This document shows, in pieces, positions 7,828 to 15,790 of a stretch of DNA of 64,000 nucleotides. Source of the stretch: an uncultured Marinococcus sp. (GTDB taxonomy: Bacteria; Bacillota; Bacilli; Bacillales; Marinococcaceae); assembly GCF_947493875.1 (NCBI RefSeq), contig NZ_CANLSU010000003.1, positions 124,001-188,000 on the forward strand. The letters run 5' to 3'. The position numbers and the translations under genes were made by a program. Positions within the stretch are counted from its first letter, which is position 1. Each line of letters opens with the position of its first letter. The notes below the pieces were generated by a model. That model was not told the origin of the DNA, did not search any database, and was given only the letters and a program-made list of their open reading frames with translations.

Positions 7828-8438
7828 ATACTTGGTTAGAAGCTATTCTGATCGCTTTAGTTTGCCTTATATTCTTGACGGGTTTTATTTTTATCTATTC
7901 TGATCGTTTTGAATTTGGATGGCTCTGTTTAATTGCTACGTTTTTAGCGATCAGCATAATATATGCAGCGGCTTCGAACTTAATGATAAAAAAAGTGATC
8001 GCAATGTATTATGGGTACCAAAGCCTTTCACTTTTATATGATAAAATTGTCATTAAAGAAATTCAGCGATGGGTGATGAATAATAGTGTTCCTACGAAGA
8101 GATTAACGAATATTTATCTCCCTCATGTTCAAACACTTTTGGAAGAACATAAAAAAGCTTCTTTAATTGAACGGTTTAAATCCCAGTGGGGAAAAATATT
8201 TTTACTGCCAAGTACATTGTTTATAGTTTTTTCATTTATATTTCAGCTACCTGGGGCAGAAGACGCATCAAGTAACGAATTATTGTACGTTGGTTTTTTA
8301 ATTTTAATGATTGGTGTTATGGTTTTAGTGATTATTGGTTTTGTAACTTTTGGAATACTTAGTTTCTCCGTTCCAGATTTTGATCGGCGTTTTCACGCCC
8401 GCCTGGAGCTGGCCTTAACCATAGCTGCGTATCGATAG
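7824..8438 (+). CDS. Unknown four-TM membrane protein
   Basis: A 204-residue protein with paired hydrophobic segments at each end (about 5-25, 31-52 and 130-146, 158-185) around a basic cytoplasmic middle (KIVIKEIQRWVMNN, EHKKASLIERFKSQ). No ATG serves as its start. The TTG at 7824 overlaps the stop of a 35-residue ORF and has no ribosome site of its own, so coupling or frameshifting is likely. Its base composition is more A+T-rich than that of its neighbours, suggesting acquisition. Family unknown. Confidence 0.6.
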   Translation: MNTWLEAILIALVCLIFLTGFIFIYSDRFEFGWLCLIATFLAISIIYAAASNLMIKKVIAMYYGYQSLSLLYDKIVIKEIQRWVMNNSVPTKRLTNIYLPHVQTLLEEHKKASLIERFKSQWGKIFLLPSTLFIVFSFIFQLPGAEDASSNELLYVGFLILMIGVMVLVIIGFVTFGILSFSVPDFDRRFHARLELALTIAAYR

Positions 8439-8477
8439 CCGAATAACTTAAAGCATATTGAAAAAACTATAATCAGT

Positions 8478-8506
8478 CCCTGCTTCCCAAAAGCAGGGGT
8501 TTTTTG
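8478..8506 (+). terminator. Rho-independent terminator
   Basis: CCCTGCTT (8478-8485) pairs with AAGCAGGG (8491-8498), followed by a T-run. Confidence 0.85.
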
Positions 8507-8561
8507 ATGGAAAGCACGGATATAATTAAAAGCCTAAGCATGAACGCTTTAGCTGTCAAAA

Positions 8562-8599
8562 AGTAAAAAAGCCGTTCTCTCCTTTTAAAAGAGAACGGC
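8562..8599 (-). terminator. Terminator of the CHRD gene
   Basis: GCCGTTCTCT (8571-8580) pairs with AGAGAACGGC (8590-8599). The A-run at 8565-8570 reads as a T-run on the minus strand. Confidence 0.85.
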
Positions 8600-8626
8600 T
8601 TCGAAATATTTTATCTGCTGGAATTT

Positions 8627-9250
8627 TTAAGCTTCACTTCTCCGGCGCATGAATAGTGCTGCTCCGCCAACTGCCAAGGCAGCAATACCTGCCCAGAGTC
8701 CGGTCATACCGCCAGTGTCACTGGTGCCTCCCATACCGGTTTGAGGCATTTCCTCCGGCATCATGGCTGCCTCCTGTGCTTCTTCATCCAGCTGGCCGCG
8801 GATCTCGCCATCCGGGTATTCTTCGGTGTGGAGATTCGCATAAACATCACCTGCGACAAGTCCCATGGAGAATTCCTCCCAGGTCATGTCGCCGACCAGG
8901 TCATCCTCGGTCAGTGTGCCGGTAGCAACCTCCCCGTCATAATCCATTGGTTCATCGTTTTCGAATAAAAACAACTCGACAGGACCGTCTTCGCCTTCAG
9001 CACCACTGTGCAGGTGTCCGGCAACAGCGTTATCCAGATCCTCAGCATGGACCGAATACATGATGGACTCGCCGTCTTCGCTCACTTCAAAGTGTGCTTC
9101 TCCCATCGCGTCGCTGTCGACGTCCTTGGTTTCCGCCTCTGGCGTTAAGTCCACCATAAATTCAAGTCCCTCGTGGTCGGCTGAAGCGGTACCGGCAAAG
9201 CTCGTAACCGCAAATACTGATGCTAATGGTACAATAACGCGTTTTTTCAT
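8627..9250 (-). CDS. CHRD-domain surface protein with MPQTG sorting signal
   Basis: A 207-residue secreted protein. Order: signal peptide (MKKRVIVPLASVF..., cleavage probably after ASA), a CHRD domain with GHLHSGAEGEDGP and NLHTEEYPDGEIRGQ, then MPQTG (about 168-172), a hydrophobic helix and an RRR tail. The last three form a sortase sorting signal with Met in place of the usual Leu. CHRD domains occur in chordin and bacterial surface proteins; the ligand is unknown. ATG 9250 is preferred over 9256 because GGGGG lies 8 nt before it. The neighbouring sortase at 11000 is the likely anchoring enzyme. Confidence 0.85.
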   Translation of the reverse strand: MKKRVIVPLASVFAVTSFAGTASADHEGLEFMVDLTPEAETKDVDSDAMGEAHFEVSEDGESIMYSVHAEDLDNAVAGHLHSGAEGEDGPVELFLFENDEPMDYDGEVATGTLTEDDLVGDMTWEEFSMGLVAGDVYANLHTEEYPDGEIRGQLDEEAQEAAMMPEEMPQTGMGGTSDTGGMTGLWAGIAALAVGGAALFMRRRSEA

Positions 9251-9524
9251 TCTCATTTCCCCCTATTTGATAATGGAATGGAACAATCGCTGACGTACCA
9301 GTCGCGCCCCCTTTGATGAATGCAGACTAAAATTAAGCACCCAATTATAAAGACTACGAGCGCTAAAAGAAAACGGATCACCAATTGATAGAATTTTTTA
9401 AAAATTATGTAAATAAGCATTTTCAATACTTGAAATAGTTCAGTGCGCGGGACTGTTAATAAGGATAAATTTGAAATTACTGTTGAGAGAATTGTAAGAA
9501 CCATTTAAAAGATATTGGTTAATT

Positions 9525-9552
9525 GTGATCCAAAACGTTTTTCTTCTCGTTA
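9525..9552 (+). promoter_or_regulatory. Promoter-like bipartite element shared with 12387-12414
   Basis: GTGATCCAA (9525-9533), 14 nt, CGTTA (9548-9552). The same two blocks with the same spacing stand at 12387-12414, and both end about 40 bp before the start codons of paralogous surface genes. CGTT-type -10 elements resemble ECF sigma promoters, but the sigma factor is unknown. The rest of 9251-9524 is A+T-rich with no gene I can support. Confidence 0.5.
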
Positions 9553-9586
9553 GCCTTTATGAATACAAAATGAGGAGGGTTTTTCC

Positions 9587-10969
9587 ATGATTGGTAAAAA
9601 ATTTATTTTAGGTGCAACAGCGGCTACCCTGATGGTGCCGACAACCGCAATGGCAGCAGACAATGGCTCCAGCGAGCAGATGCCGATGGCCGATATGCAG
9701 GAGATGAAGGACATGTCCGCCGGAGACGTCCGGGCGTCGTTTGACCAGCTGTTATCCGAACACTTCGTCTTAGCCGTGCTGTCGATGCAGAAGCAGTATG
9801 ACGATGCGCCGGATGCCGAAGAAGTTCAAATGAACCTGAACAAGAATGCCGATGACATGCAGATGGCGATTACATCGCTTTACGGTGAAGAAGCCGGCCA
9901 GCAGTTTGGCGACCTGTTCCGGGAGCATAACGAATACACCACGGATATTGTGGAAGCTACCAAAAATGATGACGAAGCCGGTCTGGAAGAAGCCGAAGCC
10001 GAAATTCAAACCTTCGCGGATGACTTAAGCACCCTGTTGTCCGACGCGACCGGTGGGGAGCTGCCGCAGGAAGCAGCCGAGGAAGCCCTGATCGCTCACG
10101 AAGATGACGTCCAGAGCGCCTTTGACAACTACGTGGCGGAGGATTATGAAGCCGCTTATACGGATTACCGGGAAGGCTATGCCCGCATGTTTGACATCGG
10201 CGAAACGGTCTCGGACGCGGTCGTGAAAGGCATGCCGGATCAGTTTGACCAGAACACGACCGATACCGCCGCAGATGATCTTCGTTCGAATCTAAACATG
10301 CTGGCTGGCGAACATTTCAGCCTCGCCGTCCTGGAAATGCAGAAGGGCGTGAACCAGCAGGACGATTATGACTTTGTCACGTGGGCCGAGGACGGCAACA
10401 CGGAAGACTTCCGGGCGGCGATCACCTCCATCTATGGCGAGGAAGCCGGGGTGCAGTTCATGGATATCTGGCAGGGCGAGCATATTGATGCCCAGAGCGA
10501 TATCGTAGCTGCTACACTGGAAGAAGACGATGAAGCGCGTCAGGCCGCTGAAGATGAATTAAAAATGTTCTCGGAAGACTTTGGTGCCTTCTTAGGCGGA
10601 GCGACGGAGGAAAACCTTCCGACTGAAGCTGCGCAGGATGCCGTATGGATGCATGAAAGCCAGGTGCTCGACACGTACGATAACTATATGAACGAAGACT
10701 ATGAAGCCACCTACGATTCCTTCCGGGAAGGCTATGCCTTTATGTTTGGCATCGGCAAAAACCTCGGAGGCGCAATCTCCACGCAAATGCCGGAGCAGTT
10801 CGGAACGGACATGATGATGGAGGACGGCGAAATGATGCCGGCGGAAATGCCGCAAACCGGCATGGGTGGTACGGCGAATGGCAATAGTCCATGGGCCTGG
10901 GTATTCGCATCTGTCGCGATGACGGCTCTTGCAGGAGCATTCATGTTCCGTAAAAACTTGGCCAAATAA
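9587..10969 (+). CDS. MPQTG-anchored protein with two helical repeat units
   Basis: A 460-residue acidic protein. Residues 1-23 are a signal peptide (cleavage after AMA). Two similar helical units of about 170 residues follow (about 46-220 and 230-402). Each unit has an E-H pair in helix 1 (58-59; 242-243), an E-H pair in helix 2 (113-114; 298-299) and H-E in helix 3 (171-172; 356-357), with LYGEEAGQQF or IYGEEAGVQF between and a REGY-FMFxIG helix at the end. The sorting signal MPQTG is at 421-425, with a hydrophobic helix and a basic tail. The conserved His/Glu pattern suggests a metal-binding four-helix bundle, but I do not recognise the family. The sortase gene follows 30 bp downstream. 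Confidence 0.8.
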   Translation: MIGKKFILGATAATLMVPTTAMAADNGSSEQMPMADMQEMKDMSAGDVRASFDQLLSEHFVLAVLSMQKQYDDAPDAEEVQMNLNKNADDMQMAITSLYGEEAGQQFGDLFREHNEYTTDIVEATKNDDEAGLEEAEAEIQTFADDLSTLLSDATGGELPQEAAEEALIAHEDDVQSAFDNYVAEDYEAAYTDYREGYARMFDIGETVSDAVVKGMPDQFDQNTTDTAADDLRSNLNMLAGEHFSLAVLEMQKGVNQQDDYDFVTWAEDGNTEDFRAAITSIYGEEAGVQFMDIWQGEHIDAQSDIVAATLEEDDEARQAAEDELKMFSEDFGAFLGGATEENLPTEAAQDAVWMHESQVLDTYDNYMNEDYEATYDSFREGYAFMFGIGKNLGGAISTQMPEQFGTDMMMEDGEMMPAEMPQTGMGGTANGNSPWAWVFASVAMTALAGAFMFRKNLAK

Positions 10970-10999
10970 TCCCACGTAAATAGAAAGGAGAGGGGAACG

Positions 11000-12007
11000 G
11001 TGACCAAACGACGAATCAAATTCCTGATACTTGCTGCGATGATGTTTGTGGCCATTGGCCTGGGGGTTCAATACGCGCAGCAGGCCCTGTTCTCCTCTCC
11101 GGCGGAAACCACGGTATTATCCGAGGGAGAGGGCGTGTCGGATCCGGAAGAAAACGAAGAACCGGGGGAAAGCTCGTCCTCGCAGAAGGTGGAAGAGTTT
11201 GTTCAGGTGACAGATAACACCGAAGCGAATGAAAAAACAGAAGAAGCAGAGGAAATGGAGCTGGCCGCTCCTTCGACGCTTTCGATTCCATCGATTGATG
11301 TGGAAGCCGACCTGGAAGGCGTGGGCGTACTGGATAACGGCCAGATGGGCGTACCGGATTCGGCGGAGGGTGTCGGCTGGTTTGAACCGGGCGTCACCCC
11401 GGGAGAAAAAGGCAATGCAGTGATGGCCGGCCATGTGGACAGTAAAAGCGGCCCGGCAGTGTTTTTCGATCTGGAGGACATGAAAGCCGGAGACGATGTG
11501 AATGTCACGAATGAGGACGGCCAGGAGCTGACCTTTACGGTGACAAAAGTGGTGAGCTATCCACGGCAGGATGCACCGATTGAGAATATTTTTGGTGCCA
11601 GCGACGGCCGGCACCTGCAGCTGATTACGTGCACCGGCACCTTTAATCAGGAGCAGGGCACGCACGATGAACGGCTGGTCGTTTATACCGAGCTCACCGA
11701 GGAGAGCGAAGAAGCCCTGATGAACGATGGCGACGAAGCATCGGAACCGCCGCCGTCCCCTGACAATGTCTCTCTCCAGGGATCGCTTGTGAAATGGCAT
11801 GCGGTGCGGGATGAGGACATTGCCGGTTACCGGGTATACCGCCAGGAAGAGGGCGGGAATGATTTCACCCGGGTGGCGAGCGTGGATGCCCATGAGCGCA
11901 AAAGCTACACGGAAACAGAGGAAGGAGTCTTCACGTACCATGTGACGGCTGTTGACGCCGAAGGAGTGGAATCGAAGCCTTCGGAAGACGTATCCGTGGA
12001 AGAGTAA
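11000..12007 (+). CDS. Class F type sortase with C-terminal fibronectin-like domain
   Basis: A 335-residue membrane-anchored transpeptidase. Residues 6-26 form an N-terminal membrane anchor, followed by an acidic linker (to about 90). The sortase domain (about 92-232) has catalytic His145 in AGHVDSKSGPAVFF, Cys211 in LITCTGTF and Arg225 in DERLVVYT. The LxIPxIDVEADLEGVGV opening and short domain resemble class F sortases. Residues 255-333 look like a fibronectin type III domain (LVKWHAVRDEDIAGYRVYR ... YHVTAVDAEGVES), unusual on a sortase. GTG 11000 follows GAAAGGAGAGG. Flanking M-P-x-T-G proteins are its likely substrates, which it would join to the cell wall. Confidence 0.88.
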   Translation: MTKRRIKFLILAAMMFVAIGLGVQYAQQALFSSPAETTVLSEGEGVSDPEENEEPGESSSSQKVEEFVQVTDNTEANEKTEEAEEMELAAPSTLSIPSIDVEADLEGVGVLDNGQMGVPDSAEGVGWFEPGVTPGEKGNAVMAGHVDSKSGPAVFFDLEDMKAGDDVNVTNEDGQELTFTVTKVVSYPRQDAPIENIFGASDGRHLQLITCTGTFNQEQGTHDERLVVYTELTEESEEALMNDGDEASEPPPSPDNVSLQGSLVKWHAVRDEDIAGYRVYRQEEGGNDFTRVASVDAHERKSYTETEEGVFTYHVTAVDAEGVESKPSEDVSVEE

Positions 12008-12038
12008 AGACAGAGAAAGAGCTATAGATCAACGACAG

Positions 12039-12074
12039 GACGATGAACGTATAATGCGGCATCGTCTTTGTTGT
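12039..12074 (+). terminator. Possible terminator after the sortase gene
   Basis: GACGATG (12039-12045) pairs with CATCGTC (12060-12066), followed by TTTGTTGTT. The T-tract is imperfect, so termination may be partial. Confidence 0.45.
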
Positions 12075-12111
12075 TCCATCATAGGGATAAAGGCATGAAC
12101 AGGGGGAGGCG

Positions 12112-12309
12112 ATGGCCATAAATGTAAGAAAGTGGGGGACGGAAGTAAATAAACAGACAAAAAACAAAAAATACGCTGACGGCTCTGGAACGCACAGCGA
12201 TAGCTTTTTACCTTCTGAGGAAAAACAAACCTGCTGTACGCCTCCTGCAGGGATGAAAGAACGAGTGCTTCAATACGTTTTTGGAGAAACAAGTCTTACG
12301 CAGGATTAA
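12112..12309 (+). CDS. Possible 65-residue hypothetical protein
   Basis: ATG 12112 follows GGGGGAGG, but only 2 nt separate them, which is close for initiation. The product is hydrophilic with a Cys-Cys pair (QTCCTPPAG) and no recognisable domain. It lies between the sortase and the second helical-repeat substrate. It could equally be untranslated spacer. Confidence 0.3.
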   Translation: MAINVRKWGTEVNKQTKNKKYADGSGTHSDSFLPSEEKQTCCTPPAGMKERVLQYVFGETSLTQD

Positions 12310-12386
12310 CCCTGCCAGGCATCCGTTTATGATAAAAATTCATATATGGAATAATAATCAATTTATTCAATAAATTGTAACAAATG

Positions 12387-12414
12387 GTGATCCAATTGCT
12401 GATCGATTTCGTTA
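12387..12414 (+). promoter_or_regulatory. Promoter-like bipartite element, second copy
   Basis: GTGATCCAA (12387-12395), 14 nt, CGTTA (12410-12414), placed 40 bp before the ATG at 12450. This is the same layout as 9525-9552 in front of the paralogue. Confidence 0.5.
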
Positions 12415-12449
12415 ACTGGGTGTAACAAACCATGAAGGAGGATTATCAC

Positions 12450-13832
12450 ATGAATATGAATATCAACTGGAAACGTACGGCGCTGGCACTGCCATTATCT
12501 GCAGCTGTCGTGATCCCGACAGCACCGGGAGTTGCATCCGCCGACAGCCATGAAGGCGAAAGTAATACGGAAATGTCCGAAGATATGATGGCCTCGGTAT
12601 CGACGCCGGCGGGCGATCTTCGTGCCCAGCTGGATCATTATTTATCTGAGCATGCCTACCTTGCCGTTACCACGATGCAAAAAGGCGCAGATGGTGCAGA
12701 GGATTTTGAAGAATCTGCCGCCGCTCTGGAGGCTAATACGAAAGACCTTTCCAATACGATTGCGTCGGTTTACGGTGAAGAAGCCGGTCAGCAGTTTGAA
12801 GAGATGTGGAGCGAGCATATCGGTTATTTCGTTGATTATGTTAACGCAACCGATGCGGGAGACGAAGCTGCCAAGCAGGAAGCACTCGACAACCTGAAGG
12901 ATTACCGCGAAGAATTTTCGCAGTTCCTGGATGATGCTACAAATGGCGGTGTGGATGCTGAGGCTGCCTCCGAAGGGCTGGAAATGCACGTCAATCAGCT
13001 GATCGGCTCGTTTGACAGCTACGTGGCCGGAGACTATGAAGAAGCTTATGCGCTGGCCAGTGACGCGATGGAGCATATGTACGGGGTAAGTGAAAACCTG
13101 TCAGTCGCGATTGCGGATCAGTTTCCAGAAAAATATAACAACACCAATCCGGATACCCCGGCTGTCGATCTGCGTTCTGATATGAACTTCCTGTTTTCTG
13201 AGCATGCGGCCCTTGCGGTAACTGCGATGCAAAAAGGCGGTGCAGGCGCGGAGGATTTCGGCGCTGCAGCTGGAATCCTGAACCAGAATACCCAGGAGCT
13301 TTCGGACGAAATTGAGTCTGTGTACGGCGAAGAAGCCGGGCAGCAGTTTGAAGACATGTGGAGCGAACACATCGGCTATTTCGTGGATTACGTGGAAGCG
13401 ACCGGTGCAGAAGATGAAGCAGCCCAGCAGGAAGCTTTGGATAACCTCGATAGCTATCGGATGGAATTCTCCAAATTTATGGAAGAAGCGACCGGCGGGG
13501 AGCTGCAATCCGATGCCCTGGCAGAAGGTCTGCAAATGCATGTGAACCAATTGATTGGTGCCTTTGACAGCTATACTATGGAAGAGTATGACATGGCCTA
13601 TGAAGATGTCCGTGAAGCCTATGGACATATGTTTGGTGTAGGGGAAGGCGTTTCGGGAGCTATTGTGGCCCAGTATCCGGAGCAGTTTGAAGGTGACATG
13701 ATGCCCGAAGAAATGCCGAAAACCGGCATGGGCGGCACAGCACAGAATGTTAGTCCATGGGGCATCGCTGCGGGAAGCATGGCGCTTGTGATGGCAGGTA
13801 TTGCACTCATGAAGCGCCGCAGAGAAGCCTAG
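12450..13832 (+). CDS. MPKTG-anchored protein, paralogue of the 9587 gene
   Basis: A 460-residue acidic secreted protein with the same architecture as its neighbour: signal peptide (cleavage after ASA, about 31), two helical units (about 56-228 and 238-412), and MPKTG at 422-426 before a hydrophobic helix and KRRREA tail. The His/Glu positions are kept: E67-H68, E122-H123, H180; E251-H252, E306-H307, H364. The two units here are nearly alike (YGEEAGQQFE, MWSEHIGYFVDYV in both), so the duplication within this gene looks more recent than the one in 9587. ATG 12450 is used because AAGGAGG lies 8 nt before it, inside the longer frame from 12432. Confidence 0.8.
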   Translation: MNMNINWKRTALALPLSAAVVIPTAPGVASADSHEGESNTEMSEDMMASVSTPAGDLRAQLDHYLSEHAYLAVTTMQKGADGAEDFEESAAALEANTKDLSNTIASVYGEEAGQQFEEMWSEHIGYFVDYVNATDAGDEAAKQEALDNLKDYREEFSQFLDDATNGGVDAEAASEGLEMHVNQLIGSFDSYVAGDYEEAYALASDAMEHMYGVSENLSVAIADQFPEKYNNTNPDTPAVDLRSDMNFLFSEHAALAVTAMQKGGAGAEDFGAAAGILNQNTQELSDEIESVYGEEAGQQFEDMWSEHIGYFVDYVEATGAEDEAAQQEALDNLDSYRMEFSKFMEEATGGELQSDALAEGLQMHVNQLIGAFDSYTMEEYDMAYEDVREAYGHMFGVGEGVSGAIVAQYPEQFEGDMMPEEMPKTGMGGTAQNVSPWGIAAGSMALVMAGIALMKRRREA

Positions 13833-13870
13833 GAACGTGTTGAAAATAAAATAATAGGCATACTGGAAAA

Positions 13871-13906
13871 AGAGCCGGCGTTTATTCATAAAACGCCGGC
13901 TCTTTT
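13871..13906. terminator. Bidirectional terminator
   Basis: AGAGCCGGCGTTT (13871-13883) pairs with AAACGCCGGCTCT (13891-13903), flanked by an A-run and a T-run. It serves the surface gene and the convergent ABC operon. Confidence 0.85.
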
Positions 13907-13931
13907 CGTGCGGCCAGACCAGGGCCCTGTA

Positions 13932-14864
13932 TTAGATTGCTACATCTCTCTGGGTAAAGCTGATGAAAGCTGTTACTGCAAATAACAGGGTGTAGCAGCT
14001 TAAGACCGCAATTGAAAACCACGGGCCGACATCAATGAGCTGTCGGACGTTATCGCTGATAAATACTGTGAGGTCATTGTTGGCAAAAAGGCTGTAGGAC
14101 GCGAGCGGTTCATTGAGCTGCGCCAGCAAAGCGGTGGCGGTGGTTCCGAAAAACATGCTGAACACGCTGAGGCCGATAGCCATGGCGTTGCTGCGAAACA
14201 GGGAGGCAAGCATCACAGCAAAAAGCGTCATGACGGCTGTTTGGATAAAGCCCAGGCCAAACATGCTGAGCATATGAACCGCTATGCTTCGTTCCAGCAG
14301 GTCTTCGCTGCTGTAAAGATAAGGGGCGTCGAGCGGAGAAAATCCAAACACCAGGCCTCCTGTAATGTATACGAGAGCGAGAGTGAACATAGTGAGAAGC
14401 GCTGCAAACGTCATCCCGGAAAGGTATTTGCCCAAGAACAGCTTCCATCTCGCGACCGGCCGGATAAACAACAGCTTTACCGAGCCCGACTGGAATTCGC
14501 CGGCGACCAGCGTTGATGTAACGATAATGGAAAACATGGTAATAAACGAAACCATTATCGTCATTTCGTCCATATAGTTCCACTGGCCGTAGGCAGCAAT
14601 AGGAGGGATATTTTCTTGCAGCCGGTATTCATATTCAGCGGCAAGCTCCGGCGTTAAGGAGGCGGCTGTCTGCTCTCCGCCTTCCTCATACTGGGCAAGC
14701 GCCTGTTCATAATCGGCACGCCACTGCGATTCTTCTTCCACTCCGTTCCATTTCCCAAGCAGCGCAGCTCCAACGATCATTGCCGTTACCAGACCGGCGA
14801 TGATCCAGGTGCTCGTTTTATGCATCCATTTCATATTTTCATTTTTCCAGATAGCCGTAAGCAT
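13932..14864 (-). CDS. ABC-2 type transporter permease
   Basis: A 310-residue membrane subunit of the ABC exporter encoded just upstream. It has an N-terminal membrane helix, an extracytoplasmic domain (about 45-100, EESQWRADYEQALAQYEEGG), then five membrane segments including the ABC-2 signature around VAGEFQSGSVKLLFIRPV. The ATG at 14864 lies 2 nt after the stop of the ATPase gene, so the two are coupled. Substrate unknown; such permeases often carry antibiotics or lipids. Confidence 0.85.
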   Translation of the reverse strand: MLTAIWKNENMKWMHKTSTWIIAGLVTAMIVGAALLGKWNGVEEESQWRADYEQALAQYEEGGEQTAASLTPELAAEYEYRLQENIPPIAAYGQWNYMDEMTIMVSFITMFSIIVTSTLVAGEFQSGSVKLLFIRPVARWKLFLGKYLSGMTFAALLTMFTLALVYITGGLVFGFSPLDAPYLYSSEDLLERSIAVHMLSMFGLGFIQTAVMTLFAVMLASLFRSNAMAIGLSVFSMFFGTTATALLAQLNEPLASYSLFANNDLTVFISDNVRQLIDVGPWFSIAVLSCYTLLFAVTAFISFTQRDVAI

Positions 14865-14866
14865 AC

Positions 14867-15790
14867 TCAAGCACCCCCGTTGGTTACTTTTAAAAACTGG
14901 TCTTCGAGCGAATGGTGGTGAGCGGAGACTTCGTATATACGGATGCCATGCTCGACCAGTGTAGCGATGCATTGGGGCACATCGTCAGGCGAAAGAGACA
15001 CCCGGACAGAGGAAGCGTCCATCACTGCCGTCTGCTCCTGTGTAAATGGTTTTAACGCCGTGGAAGCCTCGAGGGGCTGGTCGGTGACAATGGTGACAGC
15101 CTGCTTTTGACGGTCTCCCTGCACAAAGGACTGGACCGACTGCACATCCACCAGACGTCCCTGATGAATGATACCGATACGGTCGCACATCTGCTCCATA
15201 TCTGAGAGCTGATGGCTGGAGATGAACACCGCCATTTGCTCCTGTTCTGCGAGCTGGCGCAGGTAATGCCGGAGCTCCCGGATGCCTGCAGGGTCCAGGC
15301 CGTTGGTCGGTTCATCCAGTATTAACAGCTTTGGCTGGTGGAGCAGGGCCTGCGCAAGTCCCAGGCGCTGCTTCATGCCTAGGGAATAGGTCTTCAATTT
15401 TTGTTTCAGGGCGTGGGAAATGCCCGTTCGTTCGGCTGCATCCCAGATGCTGTTTTCTGAAACGCTCCCGGCAAGCCGGGCGTAATGCTTCAGGTTCTGT
15501 TCGCCGGTTAAGTAATCATACATTTCAGGATTTTCGATAATGCCTCCGACGCGAGAAATAGCGGTTAAAAAGTTGGTTTGTACATTCTCGCCGGCGATAT
15601 AAACATTTCCGCCGGTGGCTTTTACGAGCCCGAGAATCATGCGGATGGTGGTCGTTTTACCAGCGCCATTCGGGCCGATAAAACCGAATACTTCTCCGGC
15701 ATGAACCTGTAAATGAAGAGGATGGACGATGGTGGTTTTCCGGATGGACTTTGTGAGGCCTTCAAGCTCCAGGACCGCATGCTGTGTCAT
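14867..15790 (-). CDS. ABC transporter ATPase, BcrA/YtrE-like layout
   Basis: A 307-residue ATPase with Walker A GPNGAGKTT (about 39-47), Q-loop region, signature YSLGMKQRLGLAQALL, Walker B LLILDEPTNGLDP and the H-loop SSHQLSDM. The C-terminal 90 residues are the accessory domain seen in bacitracin-type (BcrA) exporters. It starts at ATG 15790, overlapping the stop of the upstream ATPase by 1 nt (TGATG), and is followed by its permease. Confidence 0.9.
   Translation of the reverse strand: MTQHAVLELEGLTKSIRKTTIVHPLHLQVHAGEVFGFIGPNGAGKTTTIRMILGLVKATGGNVYIAGENVQTNFLTAISRVGGIIENPEMYDYLTGEQNLKHYARLAGSVSENSIWDAAERTGISHALKQKLKTYSLGMKQRLGLAQALLHQPKLLILDEPTNGLDPAGIRELRHYLRQLAEQEQMAVFISSHQLSDMEQMCDRIGIIHQGRLVDVQSVQSFVQGDRQKQAVTIVTDQPLEASTALKPFTQEQTAVMDASSVRVSLSPDDVPQCIATLVEHGIRIYEVSAHHHSLEDQFLKVTNGGA

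Noticed and set aside
9253-9504. Minus-strand 83-codon frame upstream of the CHRD gene
   Set aside because: Hydrophobic and A+T-rich with no ribosome site; probably the CHRD leader rather than a gene, though an ATGA overlap made it tempting.
11117-11941. Long minus-strand frame (274 codons) inside the sortase gene
   Set aside because: It is the mirror of a G+C-rich acidic gene; no ribosome site, no domain, and the plus strand has a complete sortase with catalytic residues.
9587-13832. Direct DNA repeats as a possible CRISPR or mobile element
   Set aside because: The repeats are protein-coding units of about 500 bp in frame; there are no short spaced repeats or transposase genes.
13101-13889. 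Minus-strand frame of 262 codons across the helical-repeat gene
   Set aside because: Antisense shadow of the repeated units with no family features, crossing a terminator.
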